Shown: positions 1 to 8,724, counted from the stretch's first letter. The stretch: 64,000 nucleotides of DNA from Chitinophaga varians (GCF_012641275.1 NZ_JABAIA010000001.1:2790001-2854000), one strand, 5' to 3'. The notes: generated by a model not told the origin, from the letters alone. Numbers and translations are program-made.

Positions 1-786
1 ATCGACAAACATGTGGTAATACCGGTGGTGCTCTCCGGCGGTACCGATACCCTGCAGTTTGTTTTTGACAGTGGGGCGGAAGTAACGGTGCTGCATAAAC
101 GTGTTTCTGAAAAAATGCGCATCAACAGCGGGCATCAGGCTTTTATGAGCGGTATCAACAATGCCATGGTAAGGACCAATGTGGTAACTCTCAACGCTTT
201 GTACCTGAAGGGGTTACGAATTCCTTACGTGGAAGCCTATCTCGAAAATCTTGATAACCTCGGAGACAGTATCGACGGAGTGATCGGTGTGGCCCTGCTG
301 AAACTGTATATCGTGAAAATCGATTACCGGCAACAACAACTGGTACTGTACCGTAACGGTAAAACGCCCATCGGCAATACCGGGAGACTGCTCCATTTTC
401 AGCTCAACTATTCCACACCGGTAATAGATGCCGCTATCACCATGCCGGACGGCCGTTATCTTCCGGGCCATTACCACATCACCACCGGTGGCGACTATGG
501 CATCCTGTTCAACTGGCCCTATGTGGATGCCAATCGTATCAACAGTCTACCTACGCTGAACACAGACAGGGTGCAGGATATGGTCAGAGTGTTGTACTAT
601 ATCAACAGCAACATCCCGTCATTGCAGCTCGGTGGAAAAACAATGGCCAATGTGCCTGTCAGCTACTGCAAAGACATCAATGACGTGGGCGTGTTCACTG
701 AGATTGCCGGCTCTATTGGTTATGATATCTGGAAACAATTCACCATCACGATAAACTACGAAAAGAAGGAAGTATACCTGGAATGA
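1..786 (+). CDS. Retropepsin-like aspartic protease, 5'-truncated
   Basis: Only the last 261 codons are in the window; the frame is open to base 1, so the real start lies upstream. Seen: a D-S-G-A motif at visible residues 23-26 in a hydrophobic beta context (F-V-F-D-S-G-A-E-V-T), the hallmark of the retropepsin fold, followed by an I-G-V-A-L-L strand and an I-D-Y-R-Q-Q-Q-L-V-L-Y strand typical of bacterial clan AA proteases (aspartyl protease PF13650/PF13975 type). The second half (about residue 120 on) is weaker and may be a second lobe lacking a clear DTG/DSG. Such Bacteroidota proteins are usually secreted and sometimes carry a PDZ domain, but the N-terminus needed to show export is missing. 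The family call is fairly safe, the substrate is unknown. Confidence 0.75.
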   Translation: MDKHVVIPVVLSGGTDTLQFVFDSGAEVTVLHKRVSEKMRINSGHQAFMSGINNAMVRTNVVTLNALYLKGLRIPYVEAYLENLDNLGDSIDGVIGVALLKLYIVKIDYRQQQLVLYRNGKTPIGNTGRLLHFQLNYSTPVIDAAITMPDGRYLPGHYHITTGGDYGILFNWPYVDANRINSLPTLNTDRVQDMVRVLYYINSNIPSLQLGGKTMANVPVSYCKDINDVGVFTEIAGSIGYDIWKQFTITINYEKKEVYLE

Positions 787-922
787 CCGCTGACATGGTA
801 TTACAGGCTGTACACGTCCCTCAAAATCCATCCTGACAATGGAAAACCCAAACCCTAATTTTAATTCCTAATACGTAATTAGTCCTTTTACCCTATTTTT
901 ACTTCTATACGAATATTACATT

Positions 923-2167
923 ATGATTCATTATAATAAATTTACATTAGCTAATGGGTTGCGGGTTGTGGTACATGAAGACCATACTACGCCCATGGCT
1001 GTATTAAACGTACTGTACGACGTAGGCGCCAGGGACGAGAACCCGGAACAGACCGGTTTTGCCCACTTGTTTGAACACCTGATGTTTGGCGGCTCTGTCA
1101 ACATTCCCGAGTATGATGAGCCCCTGCAGATGGCAGGAGGAGAGAACAACGCCTATACGACCAGCGATCTTACCAATTACTACATACAGCTGCCGGCAGA
1201 AAACATTGAAACTGCTTTCTGGCTGGAAAGTGACCGGATGCTTTCACTGGCCTTCAGTGAAAAAAGCCTCGATGTACAACGCAAAGTAGTATCAGAAGAG
1301 TTTAAGGAACACTACATCAACAAACCCTATGGCGATGTATGGCACAAAATGAGGGAGCTGGCCTACACCACCCACCCTTACCGCTGGATGACCATCGGGA
1401 AAGAACTGTCACACATAGAAAATGCCAGGCTGGAAGATGTAAAAGCCTTCTTCTTTAAGTTTTACCGGCCTGTCAATGCCATCCTTTCCGTGGCGGGCAA
1501 CATTACAACGGAACAGGTGAAAACACTGGCAGAGAAATGGTTTGGCGATATCCCTTCCGGAGAAAAATACCATCGTAACCTGCCCGTTGAACCGCCGCAG
1601 ACAGCTGCGCATAAACTGGAAGTAAAAGCCAATGTGCCGCTGGACGCGCTGTACAAATGTTATCATATGTACCCCCGTTCAGACAAACGTTACTATGCTG
1701 CTGATCTCGTCTCCGATATCCTCGGTGGCGGCAGCTCTTCCCGTTTGCACCAGGTGCTGGTAAAAGAGAAAAAGCTCTTCAGTAATATCGACTGTTACCA
1801 TTTTGGCAGCCTCGACGCAGGCCTGCTTACCATCGAAGGCAAACTGGTGAAAGGCGTGAAAATGAAAGATGCCGAAAAAGCTATCCAGACAGAACTGGAA
1901 AAACTACAGGCGGAAGTGATTGCCGACCGCGAACTGCAAAAGGTGAAAAACCGTGTGGAGAGCCTGCTGGCATTTGAAGACATGAGCCTGCTCAATCGCG
2001 CCAACAACCTGGCCTTTTATGAGCTGCTCGGTGATGCCGGTTTGATGAATAAAGAGTTTGAAAACTATGAAGTGGTGACAGCAGAAGATATTCACCGGGA
2101 AGCCAAACTGCTTTTCGATGAAAAAAATGCCAATACCATTTACTATTACGCCGAAAATCAGGGATAA
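923..2167 (+). CDS. M16 family zinc metallopeptidase, catalytic subunit
   Basis: This 414-residue protein has the inverted zinc motif H-L-F-E-H at residues 48-52 and a downstream K-V-V-S-E-E (about 121-126) that supplies the third ligand in pitrilysin/insulinase enzymes. There is no signal peptide. The length fits the two-domain M16B subfamily, whose members work as heterodimers of one zinc-bearing and one substrate-clamping subunit. The next gene, 35 bp downstream on the same strand, is the matching partner, so the two very likely form one protease that encloses and degrades unfolded peptides. It starts an operon that continues into a methyltransferase. ATG at 923 gives the standard N-terminus (F-T-L-A-N-G-L-R-V). 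Substrate is not evident. Confidence 0.92.
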   Translation: MIHYNKFTLANGLRVVVHEDHTTPMAVLNVLYDVGARDENPEQTGFAHLFEHLMFGGSVNIPEYDEPLQMAGGENNAYTTSDLTNYYIQLPAENIETAFWLESDRMLSLAFSEKSLDVQRKVVSEEFKEHYINKPYGDVWHKMRELAYTTHPYRWMTIGKELSHIENARLEDVKAFFFKFYRPVNAILSVAGNITTEQVKTLAEKWFGDIPSGEKYHRNLPVEPPQTAAHKLEVKANVPLDALYKCYHMYPRSDKRYYAADLVSDILGGGSSSRLHQVLVKEKKLFSNIDCYHFGSLDAGLLTIEGKLVKGVKMKDAEKAIQTELEKLQAEVIADRELQKVKNRVESLLAFEDMSLLNRANNLAFYELLGDAGLMNKEFENYEVVTAEDIHREAKLLFDEKNANTIYYYAENQG

Positions 2168-2202
2168 ACCACATCTCAGTCACACGGTATAAATGAGACT
2201 AT

Positions 2203-3483
2203 ATGAACAGAACAATTCCTCCTCCCATTAAAGACGCTGTGGAGTTTGATATAAAGCTGAAGCCCTACGAGAAATTCACGTTGGACAATGGTATTCCCGT
2301 TTATGCGATTAAATCGGAAGAACAGGAAACCCTGCAGCTGGAACTGGTGTTCCCCGCCGGTTCATGGTATGAAAGCGAAAGCCTGGAAGCCCTGGCTACC
2401 AACTTCCTCATGAAAAACGGGACCAGCAAACGCACCGCCCTCGAAATCAACGAGGCCATCGATTATCATGGCGCCTACCTTAACCGGAATGCATATCATG
2501 AAAATGCCACCTTCACGCTGCACTGCCTGTCCAAACATACGGAAGTGCTGCTGCCGGTGTTGCAGGACGTTATCCTCGATCCTGTTTTTCCGGAAGAAGA
2601 ATTACAGCTCTACAAACAAAACCAGAAACAGAAGCTGGCCGTCAATCTCCAGAAATGTGATTTTGTGGCCAACCGCTTTATCGATAAATACCTGTTTGGT
2701 GAATTCCATCCTTACGGCCGCGTGAGCAGCATGATGGCCTATGATGCATTACAGGCAGAAACGCTGCGTGCTTTCTATCAGAAGCATTATACGTACAACA
2801 ACTGCCGCATTTTTGTAGCGGGCAATATGCCTGGCAACATGCTGGCACTGTTGAATCAATACTTCGGCAGCACCCGCTGGAACGGCGAGTCCAGCCTGCT
2901 CAGGCCGGAACTGCCGGTACAACCGGCAGAGGAAAAGAAATTCCGCATTTTCAATGATGAAAATGGCGTGCAGGGCGCTATCCGTATTGGTCGTCCTTTT
3001 CCGAACCGCTATCATCCGGACTTCCCTAAAATGCTGGTGCTCAACACCATCCTGGGCGGCTACTTTGGCTCCAGGCTGATGAGCAATATCCGGGAAGAAA
3101 AAGGGTATACGTATGGCATCTATTCCCAGCTGTACAACTTCCGGCAGGTGAGCGCGCTCAACATCCAGACCGAAGCCGGCAGGGATGTGTGCGAAGCCAC
3201 CATCGAAGAAGTGTACAATGAGCTGCGCAGGCTGCAGAACGAGCCGGTGCCACAGGAAGAACTGGACCTTGTGCGCAACTACATGATCGGCTCTATCCTC
3301 GGCGACCTGGACGGCGCCTTCCAGCTGATACAACGCTGGAAAAACCTGATCCTCAACGATCTGGACGAAAACTATTTCTACAACAATATTCAGACGATCA
3401 AGAATATCACTGCAGAAGAATTACAGCAACTCGCCAAACAATATCTCACCCCCGGCGATTTCTATGAACTGGTGGTAATTTGA
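2203..3483 (+). CDS. M16 family peptidase-like partner subunit (no HxxEH)
   Basis: This 426-residue M16 homologue lacks the zinc motif: the position aligned with HxxEH reads A-L-A-T-N-F-L-M-K-N-G. It keeps the C-terminal-domain R/Y signature (G-S-R-L-M-S-N-I-R-E-E-K-G-Y-T-Y-G, about residues 291-307), which in M16B heterodimers grips the peptide end. Together with the upstream gene it forms the usual pair in which one chain supplies the catalytic site and the other the substrate-binding arginine and tyrosine. The upstream chain in turn lacks the matching tyrosines (K-K-L-F-S-N-I), so the division of labour is visible in sequence. The methyltransferase gene follows after 10 bases. Confidence 0.92.
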   Translation: MNRTIPPPIKDAVEFDIKLKPYEKFTLDNGIPVYAIKSEEQETLQLELVFPAGSWYESESLEALATNFLMKNGTSKRTALEINEAIDYHGAYLNRNAYHENATFTLHCLSKHTEVLLPVLQDVILDPVFPEEELQLYKQNQKQKLAVNLQKCDFVANRFIDKYLFGEFHPYGRVSSMMAYDALQAETLRAFYQKHYTYNNCRIFVAGNMPGNMLALLNQYFGSTRWNGESSLLRPELPVQPAEEKKFRIFNDENGVQGAIRIGRPFPNRYHPDFPKMLVLNTILGGYFGSRLMSNIREEKGYTYGIYSQLYNFRQVSALNIQTEAGRDVCEATIEEVYNELRRLQNEPVPQEELDLVRNYMIGSILGDLDGAFQLIQRWKNLILNDLDENYFYNNIQTIKNITAEELQQLAKQYLTPGDFYELVVI

Positions 3484-3493
3484 CGTGATAATC

Positions 3494-4303
3494 ATGCAAG
3501 ACGAACAACATTACCTGGCAGCCAATAAAGCACTCTGGAATAAGCGTACAGCCGTACACGTTACTTCTTCTTTTTATGATGTGCCGGCTTTTCTGGAGGG
3601 ACGCAGCTCACTCAATAGTATTGAGCTGGCGTTGCTGGGCGATGTCCGGGGAAAGCGCATCCTGCACCTGCAATGCCATTTCGGGCAGGACACGCTTTCC
3701 CTGGCGCGCATGGGCGCCGATGTGACCGGCGTGGACCTCTCTGACGCGGCCATTGCCCAGGCCAATACCCTGACCGCGCAACTGGGCCTTCAGGACCAGG
3801 CAAAATTTATCTGCTGCGATGTGTACAGCCTCCCTGCACAGTTGCAGGACAGCTTCGATATCGTGTTCACTTCTTACGGCACCATCGGCTGGCTGCCCGA
3901 CATGGACAAATGGGCCGGGGTAGTGCAGCATTTTCTGAAACCGGGCGGAGTCTTTGTCATGGCCGAATTCCATCCGGTGGTATGGATGTTCGATGAACAG
4001 TTTACCCGCGTGCAGTACGATTATTTCAATACGGAAACGATTGTGGAAAACAACAATGACACCTATACAGACGCGGAAGACAACGCAGATGTAAAAGGTG
4101 TTGCCTATTCCTGGAACCATCCGCTGGGCGAAGTCTTCAGCTCCTTGCTGGCACAGGGCTTACAGCTACAGGTATTTCAGGAGTTTGACTATTCGCCGTA
4201 CAATTGTTTTCAGAACACCACCGGTGAAAACGGACATTTTCAGATCAAAGGCATGGAAGGAAAGCTACCCATGGTATATGCATTCAAATTCCTTAAACCT
4301 TAA
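3494..4303 (+). CDS. Class I SAM-dependent methyltransferase
   Basis: The 269-residue protein has a Rossmann-type SAM site: L-H-L-Q-C-H-F-G-Q-D-T-L-S-L (motif I), the acidic strand end T-G-V-D-L-S, and C-C-D-V-Y for the adenine contact. I place the start at ATG 3494 rather than the in-frame GTG at 3485, which overhangs by three codons and nearly abuts the previous stop. It lies 10 bases after the M16 pair and 3 bases before the following lysozyme-inhibitor-like gene, so it is probably co-transcribed. Substrate cannot be read from the sequence; close relatives are annotated only as methyltransferase domain proteins. Confidence 0.85.
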   Translation: MQDEQHYLAANKALWNKRTAVHVTSSFYDVPAFLEGRSSLNSIELALLGDVRGKRILHLQCHFGQDTLSLARMGADVTGVDLSDAAIAQANTLTAQLGLQDQAKFICCDVYSLPAQLQDSFDIVFTSYGTIGWLPDMDKWAGVVQHFLKPGGVFVMAEFHPVVWMFDEQFTRVQYDYFNTETIVENNNDTYTDAEDNADVKGVAYSWNHPLGEVFSSLLAQGLQLQVFQEFDYSPYNCFQNTTGENGHFQIKGMEGKLPMVYAFKFLKP

Positions 4304-4306
4304 CAT

Positions 4307-4702
4307 ATGAAATCAATTGTCATTACCCTGTTGATCGTGGCTGGCAGCCTCACCGGGATGGCCCAGTCCCAATCGGACATGAACAAACAGGCAGGGCAGG
4401 AGTACAAAGAGGCCGATAAGAAACTGAATACTGTATACCAGGAGATCCTGAAGAAATACGCGGCCAATAAGACGTTCATCTCCAATTTCAAGGAAGCGCA
4501 AAGACTTTGGGTACAACTGCGTGATGCCCAGCTGAAAGCAATGTACCCCGAACCTGCCAAAACCTATGGCAGCATGTTCCCGGTATGTAAATCCAATTAT
4601 CTCACCGAGCTGACCAACCAGCGTACAGATGCTATCCGGGTGTGGCTTAATGGCCTGCCTCCGGGCGAAACCTGCACCGGCTCTGTTGGCGCTACTGAAT
4701 AG
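4307..4702 (+). CDS. LprI/DUF1311 family secreted protein
   Basis: 131 residues with a Sec signal peptide (M-K-S-I-V-I-T-L-L-I-V-A-G..., cleavage after about residue 19-20 at M-A-Q). The mature part is helical, with the DUF1311 pattern: a long helix with L-N-x-V-Y-Q-E-I-L, a charged helix ending L-R-D-A-Q, then a conserved cysteine (C-K-S-N-Y-L-T-E-L-T-N-Q-R) and a second near the end. Members include LprI lysozyme inhibitors, so an envelope role is plausible but unproven here. The ATG follows the methyltransferase stop by 3 bases, which suggests co-transcription. Confidence 0.72.
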   Translation: MKSIVITLLIVAGSLTGMAQSQSDMNKQAGQEYKEADKKLNTVYQEILKKYAANKTFISNFKEAQRLWVQLRDAQLKAMYPEPAKTYGSMFPVCKSNYLTELTNQRTDAIRVWLNGLPPGETCTGSVGATE

Positions 4703-4778
4703 CGCCAATCGGCTATGGAGACGGAGGTCATTCCCGATCCTTAATATTTATATAATATAAATTACATATTATTTTTTG

Positions 4779-4786
4779 TATATTTG
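4779..4786 (+). promoter_or_regulatory. Putative -7 box (TAnnTTTG) for the 4804 gene
   Basis: TATATTTG matches the Bacteroidota sigma-A -7 consensus and sits 18 bases before the ATG in an AT-rich gap. The -33 element is not clear. Confidence 0.45.
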
Positions 4787-4803
4787 GCGTAACCACAGCG
4801 CCT

Positions 4804-5208
4804 ATGAGACTCCCTATCCTGATCCTGGCAGTATTCCTGTGTGGTAATGCCTATTCCCAGTCCCGCCAGGCGGCACTGGACACACTGGAAAACCGTTATC
4901 AACGCTGCCTTTCTACCAGCAACAGCTACGGCTGCGCACTCGTATATTACAAGCAGCTCGACAGCCTCCTGCACAGCACATTACAGCGCCTTTACAGCCA
5001 GATTGAGCCCAACAGGCTACATACCCTTCAGATAGAACAAGGTGCCTGGGAAGAGAAGAAAGATGCGTATTTCCGTAAGATAGACGAGCGGGTGGAGAAG
5101 ATGCATAAAAGCACCATGGATGGACTGGACGATGACATGATCTCTACAGACAACAAAGCCGCTTATGTGAAAGAGCGTGTCACCGCTCTTCTGGATTTAG
5201 ATATTTAG
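4804..5208 (+). CDS. Second LprI/DUF1311-like secreted protein
   Basis: 134 residues with a signal peptide (M-R-L-P-I-L-I-L-A-V-F-L-C-G-N-A-Y-S-Q) and a helical mature part with two cysteines near the start (C-L-S-T-S-N-S-Y-G-C) and a W-E-E-K-K-D-A-Y motif reminiscent of DUF1311. It lies 101 bp downstream of a related protein and appears to have its own promoter (TATATTTG at 4779). Similarity to its neighbour is in layout rather than strong identity, so it could be a diverged duplicate or simply a small helical periplasmic protein. Function is unknown beyond the family suggestion. Confidence 0.65.
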   Translation: MRLPILILAVFLCGNAYSQSRQAALDTLENRYQRCLSTSNSYGCALVYYKQLDSLLHSTLQRLYSQIEPNRLHTLQIEQGAWEEKKDAYFRKIDERVEKMHKSTMDGLDDDMISTDNKAAYVKERVTALLDLDI

Positions 5209-5264
5209 TTATTTGGGTATTTGATCATTTAGGAAACCTCTTTAATGGTCAAATACCCAAATGA
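5194..5264. terminator. Bidirectional inverted repeat with an 8-bp phased left arm
   Basis: Arms 5211-5229 and 5244-5262 are complementary over 19 bp with one G-T wobble, between two convergent genes. It is preceded by five TATTTRRN-like octamers in phase from 5194 to 5233 that start inside the last codons of the upstream gene. It probably terminates both transcripts. Confidence 0.6.
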
Positions 5265-5271
5265 AAAAATA

Positions 5272-6411
5272 TCACAATCTCTCCTGGTGACGCAGCCAGC
5301 GTTCCGGCATTTCATTATTGCTGGCCAGCAGGTAGTCGTTATACGCACAGGGCACAAACTCCTGGTCGGGGAGTTGCATCCACCAGCGGCCGGTACGTTT
5401 GCTTTTCAGGAAAACGGTTTCTATATCGGAGAAGGCTATATGAAATTCCCAGAAGGCGTCGCGGTCGTCCAGCAGTGCCTCTTTATTTTTGACGGAGCGG
5501 CCGTCCATAAAATACCACATCATCTGAGCGATCTGGCGGGCTGTCAGCTGTTCCTTGTCTTTTTCCGGCCGGTAGCCATAAATACCGAAAGACGACAGAC
5601 GGCTGCTCATACCTGCATAACGGGCAAGGGAACAGGCTTCCTCGCCGCTGAACCCGTTAGGGGAGAGGTTATTGGCCGGCGCATCTGTATGCCGGATGAT
5701 ATTGATATCGAGACTGAATAAATCAGAGTGGCGCAGCACCGGTTCCGCTTCTTCCATATTCTCACGGATACGGCCTAAACGAAAACAATCAAAACGCAGT
5801 TTGTCCAGCGTCTCTAACATGCGCGGATGTACGAAATAACTCTGGAAGCCCAGATGGTTATAGTGACGGAGATAATTGGGCTGTTCAGTGAGGATGTCCA
5901 TCAGGTACCTTTCGCTGCGGAGGGAGGACTCTTCCTGCAGGTCGATCAGGGCATCGGCCACAGTGGCCTCGATGATCAGCTGATGGGCCGCATATGCTTT
6001 GTACTGGGGATAGGTAAGATCATGAGAGCCGCCCAGGATGAGCACCGTTTTATTAGCCTGCACCAGTTCACCCACCACTGTTTTCATAGCAGCATATGCA
6101 TCGGCAAGAAAAGCGCCGGAACGCAGGTTGCCCACGTCCGCCACTTTGATATCACGGTGCCAGTTGTAGAGTTTAAAAAACTCCCGCCGGATGGCATCAG
6201 GACCACTGGTACCCGTTTTCCCGCTGGCGCTGCCCCTTTCTTCGCCCACTCCCAGCAATACAATATCAGCAGCATCCAGGTCCGGATGATGCTCTTCCTC
6301 ATAAACATCTGCTACACCTCCGATCTGGAAAGCGTCATACTCCTGATCATCGTTCAGAAAAGCTTTGGAAACAGGCTGCAAAAAATCCTGCAGGTGCGAA
6401 AAATCTGCCAT
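5272..6411 (-). CDS. Arginase/formimidoylglutamase superfamily protein with altered metal ligands
   Basis: 379 residues from ATG 6411 (the in-frame GTG at 6414 directly precedes it). The ureohydrolase fold is recognisable from G-V-G-E-E-R-G near 55, L-I-L-G-G-S-H-D (about 124-131, normally GGDHS), V-A-D-A-L-I-D (about 151-157, normally DAHxD) and F-S-L-D-I-N-I-I-R-H-T-D-A-P (about 232-245, normally SxDxDxxDP). Two of the six manganese ligands of classical arginases are therefore replaced (His to Leu, Asp to Asn), while the GGxH histidine and three aspartates remain. Bacteroidota homologues are often annotated as formimidoylglutamase, but catalysis is doubtful. It is monocistronic and convergent with the LprI-like gene. 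Confidence 0.75.
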   Translation of the reverse strand: MADFSHLQDFLQPVSKAFLNDDQEYDAFQIGGVADVYEEEHHPDLDAADIVLLGVGEERGSASGKTGTSGPDAIRREFFKLYNWHRDIKVADVGNLRSGAFLADAYAAMKTVVGELVQANKTVLILGGSHDLTYPQYKAYAAHQLIIEATVADALIDLQEESSLRSERYLMDILTEQPNYLRHYNHLGFQSYFVHPRMLETLDKLRFDCFRLGRIRENMEEAEPVLRHSDLFSLDINIIRHTDAPANNLSPNGFSGEEACSLARYAGMSSRLSSFGIYGYRPEKDKEQLTARQIAQMMWYFMDGRSVKNKEALLDDRDAFWEFHIAFSDIETVFLKSKRTGRWWMQLPDQEFVPCAYNDYLLASNNEMPERWLRHQERL

Positions 6412-6527
6412 CACTTAGTTGGGTTTGTTTGACGGCAAACGTACAACAAGAATTTAAAAAAAATACATCCATGAAGCAGATAAGCAGCGGGTAATGCTAC
6501 TGTACCGAAAATGCTAATGTACGACTG

Positions 6528-6776
6528 TTAGTTGCGGTGAATGATGAACTCAAAAGGCTTGTGAGCTTTACGTGAAATTGCCTTCTCCAGCACCGATCTT
6601 TTGCTGGTAATTCTGCTTTTGTTGCAATCTACTACTTCCATTACTGCGCACAGATAATCCATGGTTTCAATTAAAGACAACATCTCACTGATTTGCCTTA
6701 CAGCAGACTGTATCTGCTGCTCTGTGTACCTATCTTCATGTAGCAGGATCAATAAATCTCTATCTACCGGTTTCAT
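6528..6776 (-). CDS. Hypothetical protein, 82 aa
   Basis: A small helical protein with no signal peptide and no family that I recognise. It begins M-K-P-V-D-R-D-L-L and contains a hydrophobic heptad-like stretch (I-S-E-M-L-S-L-I-E-T-M-D-Y-L) followed by a basic region (K-S-R-I-T-S-K-R). It lies 109 bp downstream of a tiny lipoprotein gene on the same strand and could share its transcript. Reality of the gene rests on reading frame, start codon and position in an otherwise empty gap, so confidence is moderate. Confidence 0.5.
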   Translation of the reverse strand: MKPVDRDLLILLHEDRYTEQQIQSAVRQISEMLSLIETMDYLCAVMEVVDCNKSRITSKRSVLEKAISRKAHKPFEFIIHRN

Positions 6777-6885
6777 GAAAAAAATTTTGACTGTTTCCCC
6801 GAATAATTGTTTGGCCAGGTTTTCATGGGATAATCCAAAAAAAGATAAGGTAAAAATCGTTTTAATGTTGTGCCAGATGTGCCTT

Positions 6886-7008
6886 TTAGTGCATTCGTTT
6901 TTTGTTCATAGTGGGACAACCGCAATCATTCTTCTTAAACACTTTGCAACCTGTCATCGTTAAACTTCCACAAAGAAAAAAGATCACCATCCATTTAAGC
7001 CTTTTCAT
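6886..7008 (-). CDS. Small lipoprotein, 40 aa
   Basis: Reading the minus strand from ATG 7008 gives 40 codons and a TAA. The product starts M-K-R-L-K-W-M-V-I-F-F-L-C-G and has a lipobox M-T-G-C with the modified cysteine at residue 21. The predicted mature lipoprotein is only 20 residues, basic, with a C-G-C-P motif. A classical lipoprotein signal in so short a frame is unlikely by chance, and many Bacteroidota carry similar tiny lipoproteins with a CGCP-type tail. It probably sits in the outer membrane; the role is unknown. The divergent glycosyltransferase gene starts 113 bp away. Confidence 0.65.
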   Translation of the reverse strand: MKRLKWMVIFFLCGSLTMTGCKVFKKNDCGCPTMNKKRMH

Positions 7009-7121
7009 AATGCTATTTAATATACTTCCGGTTAAATATAAATCCTTCCCAAATTAGTTTACCTTTTCTTAACAATCACCCTTTGTAATTTAAGCTAAAT
7101 TCGCAAAAAAATTCAATTTAT

Positions 7122-8225
7122 TTGTCCACAATCCAGCCTCCCGTAAAAATTTTAACAGTGCCTCTGGACTGGGGCCTGGGACACGCCACCCGCGACATTC
7201 CGCTCATCTATGAAATGCTAAACGCAGGCGCTCAGGTTTTTATTGCTGCCGAAGGCAAACATGCCGCACTGCTGAAACAGGAATTCCCGGAAATCACCAT
7301 TTTACCGCTGCCGGGATACCGCATCCAGTACGCGCAAAAAGGTAAGTTCTTCGGAATGAAGATCATACAACAGATTCCCAAAATATACAAGGCGGTGAAA
7401 TATGAGCAGCGGTGGCTCAAAAAGATCGTAAAAGAATACCAGATCAACGCCGTTATCTCTGATAACCGCTTCGGACTATACCAAAAAGACATTCCCACCG
7501 TATTCATCACCCATCAGCTCCTGATCAAAACACCCTTTGGTGGCTGGATAGAGCGTACATTACAGAAAATCAACTATAACTTCATCCGTAAATACAGCGC
7601 CTGCTGGATTCCGGACTTCGCCGGCGACAATAACCTCTCCGGAGAACTGGCCCATCCGGCAAAACTCCCGCCCAACACCACGTACATAGGCTGTCTCAGC
7701 CGTTTTGAACCACAACCGGACGTTCAAAGGAAATACGATCTCCTGGTGCTTATTTCAGGGCCGGAACCCCAGCGCACCAACCTGGAAAAGCTGGTGCTGG
7801 ACCAGGTAAAGGACCTCTCCCTGAAAGCCCTGATCGTCAGCGGCAAACCGGGCACCCACTACCACGAAGAAGTAGCTCCCGGCGTAATACACGTTAACCA
7901 TCTGGACGCCAAAGCGTTAAACGAAGCCATGCTTGCATCTGACATGGTGCTGAGCCGCTCCGGCTACACCACCCTGATGGACCTCGTCAAACTCAACAAA
8001 AAAGCGATCCTGGTACCTACGCCTGGCCAGTCCGAACAGGTATATCTCGGTGAATATCTCATGGAAAAGGGGTATTTCTATTCTGTCGCGCAGGAAAAAT
8101 TCAACCTGAAAACAGCGCTGGAAGAGGTTTCCCGCTTCCCGTTCAAATCTTTCCAGCATGAGCAGGACATGTCGCTTTACAAAGATGTGGTCAAACAGTT
8201 TGTCCAAAAACTTCAACAACCGTAA
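7122..8225 (+). CDS. MurG-like glycosyltransferase (GT28 C-terminal type)
   Basis: 367 residues, a GT-B fold protein. The N-terminus K-I-L-T-V-P-L-D-W-G-L-G-H-A-T-R-D matches the acceptor-side glycine-rich loop of MurG/MGDG-synthase-like enzymes, and the C-terminal half has the nucleotide-sugar motif A-S-D-M-V-L-S-R-S-G-Y-T-T-L-M-D with P-T-P-G-Q-S-E-Q following. The start is TTG 7122: the frame has no ATG that keeps the N-terminal strand, and a TAAATTCG box at 7096-7103 sits just before it. True MurG normally lies in the dcw cluster, so this is more likely a lipid or polysaccharide glycosyltransferase acting on the inner membrane. Substrate unknown. Confidence 0.78.
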   Translation: MSTIQPPVKILTVPLDWGLGHATRDIPLIYEMLNAGAQVFIAAEGKHAALLKQEFPEITILPLPGYRIQYAQKGKFFGMKIIQQIPKIYKAVKYEQRWLKKIVKEYQINAVISDNRFGLYQKDIPTVFITHQLLIKTPFGGWIERTLQKINYNFIRKYSACWIPDFAGDNNLSGELAHPAKLPPNTTYIGCLSRFEPQPDVQRKYDLLVLISGPEPQRTNLEKLVLDQVKDLSLKALIVSGKPGTHYHEEVAPGVIHVNHLDAKALNEAMLASDMVLSRSGYTTLMDLVKLNKKAILVPTPGQSEQVYLGEYLMEKGYFYSVAQEKFNLKTALEEVSRFPFKSFQHEQDMSLYKDVVKQFVQKLQQP

Positions 8226-8337
8226 AGAAGCCAAACGGGAAAAAAGAAACATCCGCATTTTTCCCGTTCAACTCCCATCTCAGCACATCCTCTTCGCCCA
8301 TCAGGCGAACCAGGAATAATCATGTACTTCCCGGATG

Positions 8338-8667
8338 TTACATATTCTTCACTTCGGCCCCGATATAAATCCGGTCTCCGGCAATGCCTACCGGCCTTTT
8401 CAGGAAAGAATACTCTTCCAGTATCAGGTCGCGGTAATCTTTCTCCGTGAGGGTTTTCTCATGAAGCCCCATAGGCCTGTATTTCTGTGACCTGCGGCTG
8501 AAAAGGGCCTCATAGCTGCCAGACAGGGCATGCATCTCGTCCAGCTGCGCGGGCGTGATTTTTTCCGTTTTGATGTCCTGCAATTCAATTCCTCTTTCTT
8601 TGGCTTTTATTTCCTCCAGAATTTTTTTGCAGGTATTGCAGGTCGACAAATGATATATCTTATTCAT
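8338..8667 (-). CDS. ArsC/Spx family protein
   Basis: 109 residues of thioredoxin-like fold with the N-terminal C-N-T-C-K-K motif (Cys10 and Cys13), the K-T-E-K-I-T region and L-K-R-P-V-G near residue 90, the conserved R-P that follows the Spx/ArsC core. Family members are glutaredoxin-dependent arsenate reductases or Spx-like regulators. With CxxC and no ars genes nearby, a YffB/Spx-like redox role is as likely as arsenate reduction. It is convergent with the glycosyltransferase and divergent from polA. Confidence 0.85.
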   Translation of the reverse strand: MNKIYHLSTCNTCKKILEEIKAKERGIELQDIKTEKITPAQLDEMHALSGSYEALFSRRSQKYRPMGLHEKTLTEKDYRDLILEEYSFLKRPVGIAGDRIYIGAEVKNM

Positions 8668-8724
8668 ATGCTACTATATTTCCGGTTTAAAAATACAATC
8701 TGAACGTATATTGTGGTACTATCT

